DNA from: Flavobacteriaceae bacterium
Lineage (GTDB): Bacteria; Bacteroidota; Bacteroidia; Flavobacteriales; Flavobacteriaceae
Direction: 5' to 3'
Assembly: GCA_002721175.1 (NCBI GenBank)
Contig: PBJR01000013.1
Location: 112,589 to 150,496, forward strand
DNA: 37,908 nucleotides
Shown: positions 25,738-33,770 of the stretch, one piece after another
Numbering within the stretch: the stretch's first letter is position 1
How the letters are laid out: every line of letters begins with the position of its first letter
Notes under the pieces: generated by a model
What the model saw: only the letters and a program-made list of their open reading frames with translations
What the model was told of the DNA's origin: nothing
The model's database searches: none
Program-made: the position numbers and the translations under genes

Positions 25738-26213
25738 TAGCTTAGAATTAAGTTCTCTTTAGATTTTAACGAATTTACATCAATTTTGTAAGCCATATTA
25801 ATGGACGGAATTTTATTGAGTATTGCCAAGGCTTTGTCTTGATAGCTATTTATGCCACTAATTTTAAGAAAGTAATTAACTGAAGCATGTTCTTCCAAAA
25901 GCGATAATCTGGCAACGCTTTTTTCTTTTGAATCCGCAAATAACCCTTCACCATTTAACTTCACTTCAGCAAAACAAATATTTTTTATAAGGCTCCAATT
26001 GGACTTTAGCTTTGTATCCTTCCATTTAAATACTGGAAATGAAAAGCGCTCATTTCCTTTAAAGTCAAGATCATTTCGTGTTCTGGTTAGTTTCGTTTTG
26101 AAGGCGAAGTTAATATTAAAGGCAATACGATAGTCCTCAAGCTCTGAGCGAATAGCGTAAAGAAAGTATGTGGTTTCTTGGAAATCACTTAAAAAGAGCT
26201 TATACATTGCCAT
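25737..26213 (-). CDS. IPExxxVDY family protein (degenerate motif)
   Basis: A 158-residue cytoplasmic protein of the Bacteroidota-specific family named after an IPExxxVDY motif. It is recognised by its position before pyk and after rnc, by FKGNERFSFPVFKW in the middle and by the C-terminal IDVNSLKSKENLIL segment. The family motif here reads LEEHASVNYFLKI, so the leading Ile-Pro and the Asp are changed. Function is unknown. The frame can start at M1 or M3 (MAMYKL); M1 is used. A TTG-N19-TAACTTTA promoter candidate precedes it. Confidence 0.8.
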   Translation of the reverse strand: MAMYKLFLSDFQETTYFLYAIRSELEDYRIAFNINFAFKTKLTRTRNDLDFKGNERFSFPVFKWKDTKLKSNWSLIKNICFAEVKLNGEGLFADSKEKSVARLSLLEEHASVNYFLKISGINSYQDKALAILNKIPSINMAYKIDVNSLKSKENLILS

Positions 26214-26221
26214 ACTTTTAG

Positions 26222-26251
26222 TAAAGTTATGTAAAAATAGATATATTTCAA
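26222..26251 (-). promoter_or_regulatory. candidate promoter of the IPExxxVDY-pyk operon
   Basis: On the minus strand TTG (26251-26249), 19-base spacer, TAACTTTA (26229-26222), one mismatch from TAnnTTTG. The leader would be only a few bases. Confidence 0.4.
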
Positions 26252-26303
26252 CAACTTCGGCGAGATTGAGGAAGATCTAATAAAACTTTAAAGATTTAAA
26301 TTT

Positions 26304-27047
26304 TTATTTTGTTACAGGATGTATTTTATTTTGAAGAGCAAAAAATGCTCTTTTGCAAGCCTTTTCTTCAGCTTTTTTTCTTGAAGTTGATCTCGCTTTG
26401 CCTACAGTTTTACTATCAATTTGAAGCGTGGCTGAAAAGTGTTTTAAATTTTCCTTGCTTTCTTCTTCAACACAATTAAATTTAAAGGACTTTTTATTTT
26501 TTTGGCACCATTCAACAATTAAACTTTTATAGCTCATGATTCTTCCTTCAAGGGAGGAAATATCAACATATGGGTTTATGATCTTAGAGTATATGAACTT
26601 CTCACACGCCATATACCCCATATCAAGGCAAATGGCTCCTATTAATGATTCTAGCAAGTTTCCGTTTGTGTTATCACTAAATTTTGATAGATCTTCTTTG
26701 GACCTCATAAGTCTTATTAGCTTGAGATCCTTTCCAATTTTATTAAGTTGATCTCTGCGGACTATTTTAGAGCGCATTTTTGTTAAATAGCCTTCATTAG
26801 CACCCGGTACTGAGACAAAGAGATATTTGGCAATTACTGCACCAAGAATAGCATCACCAACATATTCTAACCTTTCGTAATTAAAAGGGTTTTTATTTTT
26901 GTCTTTGAGGCTCATAGACTTGTGGGTAAGCGCTCTTTTGTAGTATTGAAGTCGCCTGGGCTTAAAATCCAATATTTTTTTTAGCTCAATTGCAAGCGAT
27001 TTGTCTCTTTTGTTTATTGGGCGGAATATTTTTTGAATATAACCCAA
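26304..27047 (-). CDS. rnc: ribonuclease III
   Basis: Endonuclease for double-stranded RNA, used in rRNA processing. The catalytic domain shows YERLEYVGDAIL (residues 57-68), the form of the RNase III signature NERLEFLGDAVL, and the metal-binding Glu in LLESLIGAI (about E133). A double-stranded RNA-binding domain fills residues 170-240 (YKSLIVEWCQ, KAEEKACKRAFFAL). The start is TTG at 27045-27047: the only codons between it and the in-frame TAG are GTT and TTC, and the next ATG would remove the first 44 residues, including part of the conserved fold. It follows fabF after six bases. Confidence 0.94.
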   Translation of the reverse strand: MGYIQKIFRPINKRDKSLAIELKKILDFKPRRLQYYKRALTHKSMSLKDKNKNPFNYERLEYVGDAILGAVIAKYLFVSVPGANEGYLTKMRSKIVRRDQLNKIGKDLKLIRLMRSKEDLSKFSDNTNGNLLESLIGAICLDMGYMACEKFIYSKIINPYVDISSLEGRIMSYKSLIVEWCQKNKKSFKFNCVEEESKENLKHFSATLQIDSKTVGKARSTSRKKAEEKACKRAFFALQNKIHPVTK

Positions 27048-27053
27048 AACGAA

Positions 27054-28304
27054 CTAGTTGATTTTCTTAAAAACTATACAGGCGTTGTGACCGCCAAAGC
27101 CGAAAGTATTGCTCATTGCCACCTCTACATTTCTTTCTTGTGCAGTGTTCAAAGTTAAATTAAGGCTGCTGTCTATGTTTTCGTCTATTGTTGAGTGATT
27201 AATAGTTGGCGGAATGATTCCATGTTGAATGGACAAAATTGAGGCAATTGCTTCAATTGCACCAGCCGCCCCTAACAGGTGGCCTGTCATTGATTTCGTT
27301 GAGTTAATGTTAATGTTTTTAGCATGATCACCAAATATGTTGCTTATGGCTTTAAGTTCGGCAATGTCGCCAAGAGGGGTTGAGGTTCCATGCGTGTTGA
27401 TAGCATCTACTTGTTCAGGCTTTAGACCCGCATTATTTAAACAATTTTTTATAACCGCCATAACACCAACACCATCTGGGTGTGGGGCGGTCATGTGGAA
27501 AGCATCTGAGGACAAGCCTCCTCCGATAAGCTCCGCATATATCTTTGCTCCTCGTTTTTTAGCATGTTCATATTCCTCAAGCACAAGGCATCCCGACCCT
27601 TCGCCTAAAACAAAGCCGTCACGAGTTGCATCAAATGGCCTAGAAGCCGTTTTAGGACTATCATTTCTTGTCGAAAGGGCATGCATAGCGTTAAAACCTC
27701 CAACACCAGCCTCGTTAATAGTGGCCTCACTGCCGCCCGTGACTATTACATCGCAATGACCAAGCCTTATGTAGTTTAATGAATCTATTATAGCATTTGC
27801 AGACGAAGCACAGGCAGAAACGGTTGTGTAATTAGGGCCCATGAAACCATATTTGATGGAAATATTTCCAGGAGCAATATCAGCAATCATTTTTGGGATG
27901 AAGAAGGGGTTAAATCTAGGAGTTCCATTGCCTTTAGCAAAATTTGACACTTCGGTCTGAAATGTGTCAATTCCTCCGATGCCTGCACCCCAAATAACTC
28001 CAGTTCTAAACTTATTAATTTTATTTAAGTCTAACATTGAGTCTTCAATCGCCTCTTGCGAAGCTACCATGGCATATTGAGCAAACTTATCTGTCTTTCT
28101 AGCTTCTTTTCTGTCAAAAAAGTCAGACACTTCGTAGTTTTTGAGCTCACAGGCAAATTTTGTTTTGAAGTGCTCAGTGTCAAAATATGTTATCGGAGCA
28201 CAGCCACTTTTCCCAGCTATTAAAGACTCCCAAAATTTATTTTTGTTATTTCCAATAGGTGTGAGTGCTCCCAAGCCCGTTACAACAACTCGCTTTAAAT
28301 TCAT
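27054..28304 (-). CDS. fabF: 3-oxoacyl-ACP synthase II
   Basis: Elongating condensing enzyme of type II fatty-acid synthesis. The Cys-His-His triad is visible at C165 in VSACASSANAI, H305 in NTHGTSTPLGD and H342 in TGHLLGAAGAIEA. The C-terminal NTFGFGGHNA loop is also present. The 416-residue length is standard. The gene lies 18 bases after acpP and 6 bases before rnc, giving the common acpP-fabF-rnc order. Confidence 0.97.
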   Translation of the reverse strand: MNLKRVVVTGLGALTPIGNNKNKFWESLIAGKSGCAPITYFDTEHFKTKFACELKNYEVSDFFDRKEARKTDKFAQYAMVASQEAIEDSMLDLNKINKFRTGVIWGAGIGGIDTFQTEVSNFAKGNGTPRFNPFFIPKMIADIAPGNISIKYGFMGPNYTTVSACASSANAIIDSLNYIRLGHCDVIVTGGSEATINEAGVGGFNAMHALSTRNDSPKTASRPFDATRDGFVLGEGSGCLVLEEYEHAKKRGAKIYAELIGGGLSSDAFHMTAPHPDGVGVMAVIKNCLNNAGLKPEQVDAINTHGTSTPLGDIAELKAISNIFGDHAKNININSTKSMTGHLLGAAGAIEAIASILSIQHGIIPPTINHSTIDENIDSSLNLTLNTAQERNVEVAMSNTFGFGGHNACIVFKKIN

Positions 28305-28322
28305 AAAAACGGAAGGATATTA

Positions 28323-28556
28323 CTATTTTGCAGCTTCAATATATGCTACGGCTTGGCCAACAGTAGATATGTTTTCTGCCTGATCGTCTGGGATTTGAAT
28401 ATCAAACTCCTTTTCAAATTCCATTATTAATTCTACAGTGTCCAAAGAATCAGCTCCTAAATCATTGGTGAAGCTTGCTTCATTTACAACCTCATTTTCA
28501 TCAACGCCTAATTTATCAACGATAATCGCTTTTACTCTTGATGCAATGTCTGACAT
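28323..28556 (-). CDS. acpP: acyl carrier protein
   Basis: A 77-residue acidic four-helix protein that carries growing acyl chains on a 4'-phosphopantetheine arm. The attachment serine is S37 in [15 protein letters not shown], the classic ACP DSL motif. It is first in the acpP-fabF-rnc cluster, with a TATTTTTG -7 candidate at 28595-28588 upstream. Confidence 0.97.
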   Translation of the reverse strand: MSDIASRVKAIIVDKLGVDENEVVNEASFTNDLGADSLDTVELIMEFEKEFDIQIPDDQAENISTVGQAVAYIEAAK

Positions 28557-28587
28557 AATATTTGTATTTTAGTTATAGTATTGGATG

Positions 28588-28595
28588 CAAAAATA
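28588..28595 (-). promoter_or_regulatory. candidate -7 promoter element of acpP
   Basis: TATTTTTG on the minus strand, 31 bases before the acpP ATG. No convincing TTG is seen 19-21 bases upstream, so confidence is modest. Confidence 0.3.
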
Positions 28596-28719
28596 GAAAA
28601 CTTTATTGTAATATAGCTAATATCGTATAAAATGTGTTTGATATTTTTGTTTTCAGCCTGGTACCATTAATTATAATATAATTCTTTTATGTTGTTATAT
28701 AGAAATCAAATATTTAGTT

Positions 28720-29292
28720 ATGAAGCAAATTGCAGTTTTTGCATCCGGGACGGGGACTAATGCAGAAAACATAATAAAATATTTCAACAACAATGCCAAA
28801 GCAAGGGTTGTTTTGGTTTTAACCAACAACCCTAGCTCCGGGGTCATAACAAAGGCTAGGGCTTTGTCTGTCAATACAATAGTTTTTAACAAAATACAGC
28901 TTCAGGATCGTGAGGGTGTCTTAAAAACTCTTGTTGATATTAGCATTGACTTAATTGTTTTGGCAGGGTTTTTATTGAAGCTTCCCTCGATTATAATTAA
29001 TAGCTTTAATTTTAAGATTATAAACATTCACCCTTCACTTTTACCAAAGTATGGAGGTAAAGGCATGTTTGGAAATAACGTTCATAAGGCTGTAATAGCC
29101 AACAGAGAAAAAGAGTCTGGAATTACTATTCATTATGTTGACGAGCAATACGATAATGGTGAGGTGATTTTTCAAGTAAATTGTAAAATTGAGCCTGAAG
29201 ATTCTGTAAATGAATTGGCTAAAAAAATACACCAAATTGAGATGGAACATTTCCCAAAGATCATCGAAAAATTAGTTATAAATGGCACGTAA
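28720..29292 (+). CDS. purN: phosphoribosylglycinamide formyltransferase
   Basis: Third step of purine synthesis, transferring a formyl group from 10-formyl-tetrahydrofolate to GAR. The N-terminal FASGTGTNAENI loop binds phosphate. The catalytic residues are N102 and H104 in INIHPSLLPKYGG and D145 in DEQYDNGEVIF. The 190-residue length fits the PurN family. It is divergent from acpP, and the 163-base gap should hold both promoters. Its end overlaps the next gene by 11 bases. Confidence 0.95.
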   Translation: MKQIAVFASGTGTNAENIIKYFNNNAKARVVLVLTNNPSSGVITKARALSVNTIVFNKIQLQDREGVLKTLVDISIDLIVLAGFLLKLPSIIINSFNFKIINIHPSLLPKYGGKGMFGNNVHKAVIANREKESGITIHYVDEQYDNGEVIFQVNCKIEPEDSVNELAKKIHQIEMEHFPKIIEKLVINGT

Positions 29293-29926
29293 AAAAGAAA
29301 ATAAATTTTACACCGTATGGAAAGGCCACACTACTGGAGTTTTTAAAACATGGGCTGAGTGCCAGCTTCAGATAAAGAATTTCAAGGGATGTGAATACAA
29401 ATCTTTTTCTAATGAAGAGAAGGCCCATGAAGCATTAAGAGGTGAATACAAGGATTATGTTAATATAATTCCGATAGCTGATTTTAAAGGACCAGTAAAA
29501 AATGCATTAATAAGTGATTATCCTGTGTCAAGCTCTATAGCGGTAGATGCCGCCTCAAGCGGTAACCCCGGTACAATGGAGTACCGTGGTGTGGATGTTA
29601 AAACCAAAAAAGTATTATTCCACAAAGGCCCTTTCAAAGAGGCGACAAATAATATAGGTGAGTTTTTGGCCTTAGTTCATGGATTAGCTTTTTTAAAACA
29701 GCAGGGAAGATCATGTGACATCTATTCTGATTCAAGAACCGCAATTAAATGGGTGTCGAAAAAAAAATGTAACACTTCTTTAACGCTGACAAAAAACAAT
29801 CAAAACGTATTTGAATTAATATCTAAGGCAGAAAAATGGTTGAAGAAAAATTCGGTTTCGAACCGTATTTTAAAATGGGAAACAAAGAAGTGGGGTGAGG
29901 TTCCAGCGGATTTTGGGAGGAAGTAA
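29282..29926 (+). CDS. rnhA: ribonuclease H with viroplasmin-like N-terminal domain
   Basis: Degrades RNA in RNA-DNA hybrids. Residues about 8-50 (FYTVWKGHTTGVFKTWAECQLQI) form the small viroplasmin/hybrid-binding domain found in eukaryotic RNase H1 and many Bacteroidota enzymes. The catalytic domain has the acidic residues D89 (VDAASSGNPG), E127 (NIGEFLALVHGL), D150 (IYSDSRTAI) and D210 (PADFGRK at the end). The 214-residue length is consistent with this architecture. It overlaps purN by 11 bases, so the two are probably cotranscribed. Confidence 0.93.
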   Translation: MARKKENKFYTVWKGHTTGVFKTWAECQLQIKNFKGCEYKSFSNEEKAHEALRGEYKDYVNIIPIADFKGPVKNALISDYPVSSSIAVDAASSGNPGTMEYRGVDVKTKKVLFHKGPFKEATNNIGEFLALVHGLAFLKQQGRSCDIYSDSRTAIKWVSKKKCNTSLTLTKNNQNVFELISKAEKWLKKNSVSNRILKWETKKWGEVPADFGRK

Positions 29927-29997
29927 TATTCAGCCGAACTGCAATTTGTTTTTTAAACTATAAATTTTGTTTTAAGTTTGTCTTCTAATTTTTTTGA

Positions 29998-30915
29998 ATG
30001 AGCAAAATTTTAATCCTTGGGACCGTTGCATTTGACACCATAGAAACACCACACGGAAAGGAAGAAAGGGTTTTGGGCGGATCGGCATCTTACATTGGAT
30101 TATCAGCATCGCAATTTGATTTAAAAACCAGTATATTATCAATTGTTGGGGATGACTTTAATAGCTCCTTTTTCAATACATTTAAAAGCAAAAATATAGA
30201 TGTTACTTCCATTCAGAGGGTTATTGGCGAGAAGACATTTTTTTGGAGTGGCCGATACAGTTCAAACATGAATGAACGCGAGACTATTTCTACCGAGCTT
30301 AATGTTTTAGCTAACTTCGACCCTCAGGTACCTAAATCCTTCAAGAACGCGGACATTCTAGTTTTAGGAAATTTAGCCCCTTCTAATCAGCTTTCTGTAA
30401 TCAAACAATTAACAAGCCCTACCGCTTTTGTCGTGTTGGACACTATGAATTTTTGGATGGACAATTGCCTTGATGATCTTTTGCAAGTCATAAAAAATGT
30501 GGATGTTATTACAATCAACGATGAGGAAGCAAGACAGCTTAGTGGAGAAACCTCTCTTTCTCTTGCCGCAAAAAAGATATTTACCATGGGCCCAAGTAAT
30601 ATTGTTATTAAAAAAGGCGAGCACGGCGCTCTATTGTTCAGTGGCAACAACAGGTTTTTTGTTCCTGCATTTCCAATTGAAAGAGTTTTTGACCCAACTG
30701 GTGCAGGAGACACATTTTTGGGAGGTTTTGCGGGATATTTAGCTAAAACTAAGAACTATTCCTTTCAAAATATGAAAAAAGCAGTTATTTATGGATGCTT
30801 ATTGGCGTCATTCTCAGTTGAAAAATTTGGAACCAAGGGGTTATTAAATCTTGATAAAGTCGTTATTAACAAACGGATGCAACTTTTTAAAAGATTGATT
30901 AAGGATGGCATGTAA
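29998..30915 (+). CDS. PfkB-family carbohydrate/nucleoside kinase
   Basis: A 305-residue ribokinase-fold kinase. The N-terminal GSASYIGLSASQF corresponds to the first PfkB signature, and the second signature is DPTGAGDTFLGGFAG with catalytic Asp at about 238. The substrate is not clear from sequence; the family includes ribokinases, fructokinases and adenosine kinases. Its position between rnhA and the purF-like gene suggests a nucleoside or sugar linked to nucleotide metabolism, but this is only context. A TAAGTTTG at 29973-29980 may be its -7 element; the nearest TTTG is 24 bases upstream, longer than usual. Confidence 0.88.
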   Translation: MSKILILGTVAFDTIETPHGKEERVLGGSASYIGLSASQFDLKTSILSIVGDDFNSSFFNTFKSKNIDVTSIQRVIGEKTFFWSGRYSSNMNERETISTELNVLANFDPQVPKSFKNADILVLGNLAPSNQLSVIKQLTSPTAFVVLDTMNFWMDNCLDDLLQVIKNVDVITINDEEARQLSGETSLSLAAKKIFTMGPSNIVIKKGEHGALLFSGNNRFFVPAFPIERVFDPTGAGDTFLGGFAGYLAKTKNYSFQNMKKAVIYGCLLASFSVEKFGTKGLLNLDKVVINKRMQLFKRLIKDGM

Positions 30916-30932
30916 TTTATCACTTAAATTTA

Positions 30933-30940
30933 TAACTTTG
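30933..30940 (+). promoter_or_regulatory. candidate -7 promoter element of the purF-like gene
   Basis: TAACTTTG, 49 bases before the ATG at 30990. No good -33 TTG is visible. It is the same octamer as seen before glnS and sodA. Confidence 0.35.
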
Positions 30941-30989
30941 AACTCATTGATTAGTCAATCTATTAAATGTACTAATATTAACTCAAGCA

Positions 30990-32888
30990 ATGAGTGATTT
31001 TATTAAACACGAATGCGGTATAGCCCACATCAGACTTCTTAAACCAATTGAGTTTTATAAAGAAAAATACGGGACAGCATTTTATGGCATAAATAAAATG
31101 TATTTAATGATGCAGAAGCAGCATAATCGTGGTCAGGACGGGGCCGGTTTTGCTAGTATCAAGCTTGACATGCAACCAGGTCAACGCTATATTAGTAGGG
31201 TGAGGTCTGTAGCCCAGCAACCTATCCAAGATATTTTTAGTCAGGTTAATGACCGAATCAACAATGTTTTAAAAGCTCAACCATTTGTTCGTGACAATAT
31301 CCCAAAGCATAAGCACTCAATTCCTTACCTTGGCGAGGTGATGCTGGGGCATGTACGCTACGGGACTTTTGGTAATAATAGCGTTGAGAGTGTTCACCCA
31401 TTTCTAAGGCAAAATAATTGGATGCACCGAAACTTAATAATGGCGGGGAATTTTAATATGACTAATGTTCGTCATTTGTTTGATAACTTAGTTGAACTTG
31501 GACAACATCCTAAAGATTATACAGACACAATTACTATAATGGAAAAAATCGGTCATTTTTTAGACGATGCTGTTTCTGACTTGTTTAAGAAGTTAAGAAA
31601 GGAGGGATTCAACAAAATGGAGTGCTCTCCCTTAATAGCTGAACGATTGAGTATAAAAAAAATTCTAAGAAAGGCTTCTAAGAATTGGGATGGCGGATAT
31701 GTCATGGCAGGGATGATTGGCCATGGAGATTCATTTGTTTTCAGAGATCCAGCTGGGATACGACCAGCCTATTACTATATTGATGACGAGGTTGTTGTTG
31801 TTGCTTCAGAGAGACCAGTTATTCAAACCGCTTTTAATGTGAGTTTTGAAAGGGTCTTAGAGCTTGCTCCTGGTAGCGCCATTATAACTAAGAAAAGCGG
31901 ATCTGTTAAATTAAGTAAAATAATTGAGTCCAAGACTCGAAAAGCATGTTCATTTGAGCGCATTTATTTTTCAAGGGGTAGCGATGCAGAAATATATGAA
32001 GAGCGAAAGTTGTTAGGGAACCTGCTTGTCCCTGAAATTTTAAAGGAATTAGGGAATGACATAAAGAATACTGTTTTTTCTTTTATTCCAAATACAGCAG
32101 AAACTTCTTTTTTGGGTATGACAGAAAGAGCTGAAGAATATTTGAATAAAAGAAAGACTGATGCAATATTAAGCGGAAGACGGTCATTATCTTCTAAGAC
32201 GGTTACAGAGATTCTGTCCGAACGAATTCGAATTGAAAAGATTGCAATTAAAGATGTTAAGCTTCGCACGTTTATCACAGAGGATAGTAGTCGCGACGAT
32301 TTGGTTGCCCATGTTTACGATGTTACATATGGAGTAATAAAAGCTGAAGACAGCCTTTTAATTCTTGACGACAGCATTGTTCGCGGTACTACTTTGAAAA
32401 AAAGTATTCTCAAAATGTTAGATCGCCTAAACCCAAAACGAATAATTGTTGTTTCATCAGCACCTCAAATTCGCTACCCGGATTGTTATGGTATTGACAT
32501 GGCAAATTTAGAAGACTTGGTTGCTTTTCAGGCAGCTCTAGAATTATTAAAAGACATTGGTAAATCTGATTTGGTAGAAGCTGTTTATAAAAAGTGCCTG
32601 GCTCAACAAAACAAAGATGATTCTGACTTGAAAAACTTTGTTAAAGAAATCTATGATCCTTTTTCTGCTAAAGAGATTTCAGATAAAATAGCTGATCTAT
32701 TGACAGAGGGCGGAATTAAAGCAGAGGTTAAGATTATTTTTCAATCAATAGAAAATTTACACATAGCCTGCCCAAAGCATACGGGGGATTGGTATTTTAC
32801 AGGTGACTATCCTACAGCAGGCGGGAATAGGGTTGTCAACCGAGCCTTTATTAATTACTACGAAGGAAAGAAAGAAAGAGCCTATTAG
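30990..32888 (+). CDS. purF: amidophosphoribosyltransferase, long Bacteroidota type
   Basis: A 632-residue class II (Ntn) glutamine amidotransferase fused to a type I phosphoribosyltransferase, the layout of PurF, which makes 5-phosphoribosylamine from PRPP and glutamine. The nucleophile Cys is residue 9 in HECGIAHIRLL, so an eight-residue propeptide must be removed. NRGQDGAG and HVRYGTFG are also present. The PRPP loop is DDSIVRGTT at residues 460-468, and a CYGIDM segment follows. It is about 150 residues longer than canonical PurF because of several insertions. The usual HNGNLTN reads AGNFNMTN (N154, F155). The FTGDYPT region lacks the CxxC of iron-sulfur PurF enzymes. I believe this is a Bacteroidota paralogue; whether it is the sole PurF is unknown. 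Confidence 0.85.
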   Translation: MSDFIKHECGIAHIRLLKPIEFYKEKYGTAFYGINKMYLMMQKQHNRGQDGAGFASIKLDMQPGQRYISRVRSVAQQPIQDIFSQVNDRINNVLKAQPFVRDNIPKHKHSIPYLGEVMLGHVRYGTFGNNSVESVHPFLRQNNWMHRNLIMAGNFNMTNVRHLFDNLVELGQHPKDYTDTITIMEKIGHFLDDAVSDLFKKLRKEGFNKMECSPLIAERLSIKKILRKASKNWDGGYVMAGMIGHGDSFVFRDPAGIRPAYYYIDDEVVVVASERPVIQTAFNVSFERVLELAPGSAIITKKSGSVKLSKIIESKTRKACSFERIYFSRGSDAEIYEERKLLGNLLVPEILKELGNDIKNTVFSFIPNTAETSFLGMTERAEEYLNKRKTDAILSGRRSLSSKTVTEILSERIRIEKIAIKDVKLRTFITEDSSRDDLVAHVYDVTYGVIKAEDSLLILDDSIVRGTTLKKSILKMLDRLNPKRIIVVSSAPQIRYPDCYGIDMANLEDLVAFQAALELLKDIGKSDLVEAVYKKCLAQQNKDDSDLKNFVKEIYDPFSAKEISDKIADLLTEGGIKAEVKIIFQSIENLHIACPKHTGDWYFTGDYPTAGGNRVVNRAFINYYEGKKERAY

Positions 32889-32891
32889 CGA

Positions 32892-32930
32892 AGCGTATTT
32901 TGTCTAATAAAAACGCATTTCGTCTAAAAA
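32892..32930. repeat. imperfect tandem repeat, two 20-base units
   Basis: agcgtattttgtctaataa (32892-32910) and aacgcatttcgtctaaaaa (32912-32930) match at 15 of 19 positions with a 20-base period, directly after the purF-like stop codon. No function is evident. Confidence 0.4.
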
Positions 32931-33008
32931 TGACTTTCTATTAACAATTAAACTATATATTTGAGATACCATAACATAAGTAGGTTAAGTTCATGGTAGA
33001 TTTGGGGC

Positions 33009-33038
33009 AAAAAAGGTGAACATCTGTTCACCTTTTTT
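33009..33038. terminator. strong bidirectional terminator
   Basis: A 13-bp perfect stem (aaaaaaggtgaac / gttcacctttttt) with a 4-base loop at 33022-33025, flanked by A and T runs, sits between the convergent purF-like gene and sodA. It should terminate transcription in both directions. Confidence 0.88.
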
Positions 33039-33058
33039 ATTATTATAACAGTAGCTTT

Positions 33059-33664
33059 TTAACTAACCACCTTAAAGCGTTTTTCAACTTCATTCCAGTT
33101 TATGACATTAAAGAAGGCGTTTATGTAGTCTGGCCTTCTGTTTTGATAATTTAGGTAATATGCGTGCTCCCAGACATCTATGCATAAAATCGGAGTTTTT
33201 CCACATTCGCCTGGCATTAGCGGGTTGTCTTGGTTCGCTGTGGAGCAAATCTCTAAATTTCCGTTAGAGTCTGCGCAAAGCCAAGCCCATCCAGATCCAA
33301 ATCGTGATGTAGCGGCCATTGTAAAACTTTTTTTAAAATCTTCAAAAGATCCGAAAGCTTTATTTATTGCATTTGCGATTATTCCAGTTGGAGCCCCACC
33401 ACAGTTTGGGCCTATTACTTCCCAAAACAGATTGTGATTATAGTATCCGCCCGCATTATTTCGCAACGCATTGTTTGACATATCTAATGATTTAAGAATA
33501 TCATCAATACTTTTGTTTTCCATGGGGGTACCCCCGACAGCTGAATTTAACTTTGAGGTGTATCCATTATGATGTTTTGAATGGTGTATTTCCATGGTCT
33601 TGGCATCGATATTTGGCTCAAGTGCACTGTATGCATATTTAAGTTTTGGTAATTCAAAAGGCAT
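33059..33664 (-). CDS. sodA: superoxide dismutase (Mn/Fe family, probably Mn)
   Basis: Detoxifies superoxide in the cytoplasm; no signal peptide is present. The four metal ligands are H27 (EIHHSKHH), H77 (YYNHNLFW), D163 and H167 ([13 protein letters not shown]). The glutamine in ANQDNPLM (about Q145) together with the glycines before NHNLFW (AGGYYNH) is the manganese-type pattern, so Mn or cambialistic use is likelier than strict Fe. The length is 201 residues. A TAACTTTG -7 candidate is at 33694-33687. It is divergent from the helicase gene. Confidence 0.96.
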   Translation of the reverse strand: MPFELPKLKYAYSALEPNIDAKTMEIHHSKHHNGYTSKLNSAVGGTPMENKSIDDILKSLDMSNNALRNNAGGYYNHNLFWEVIGPNCGGAPTGIIANAINKAFGSFEDFKKSFTMAATSRFGSGWAWLCADSNGNLEICSTANQDNPLMPGECGKTPILCIDVWEHAYYLNYQNRRPDYINAFFNVINWNEVEKRFKVVS

Positions 33665-33686
33665 AATTATAAATTTTAACTTTTTA

Positions 33687-33694
33687 CAAAGTTA
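33687..33694 (-). promoter_or_regulatory. candidate -7 promoter element of sodA
   Basis: TAACTTTG on the minus strand, 22 bases before the sodA ATG. The -33 position carries GATG, only a partial match to TTTG. Confidence 0.35.
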
Positions 33695-33770
33695 CAGCTT
33701 TTAATTTATTAACATCTATAATTATGTTATTTAGATTGTTTAATTTGCTGTTTAATTTTTCAGGATTTTT

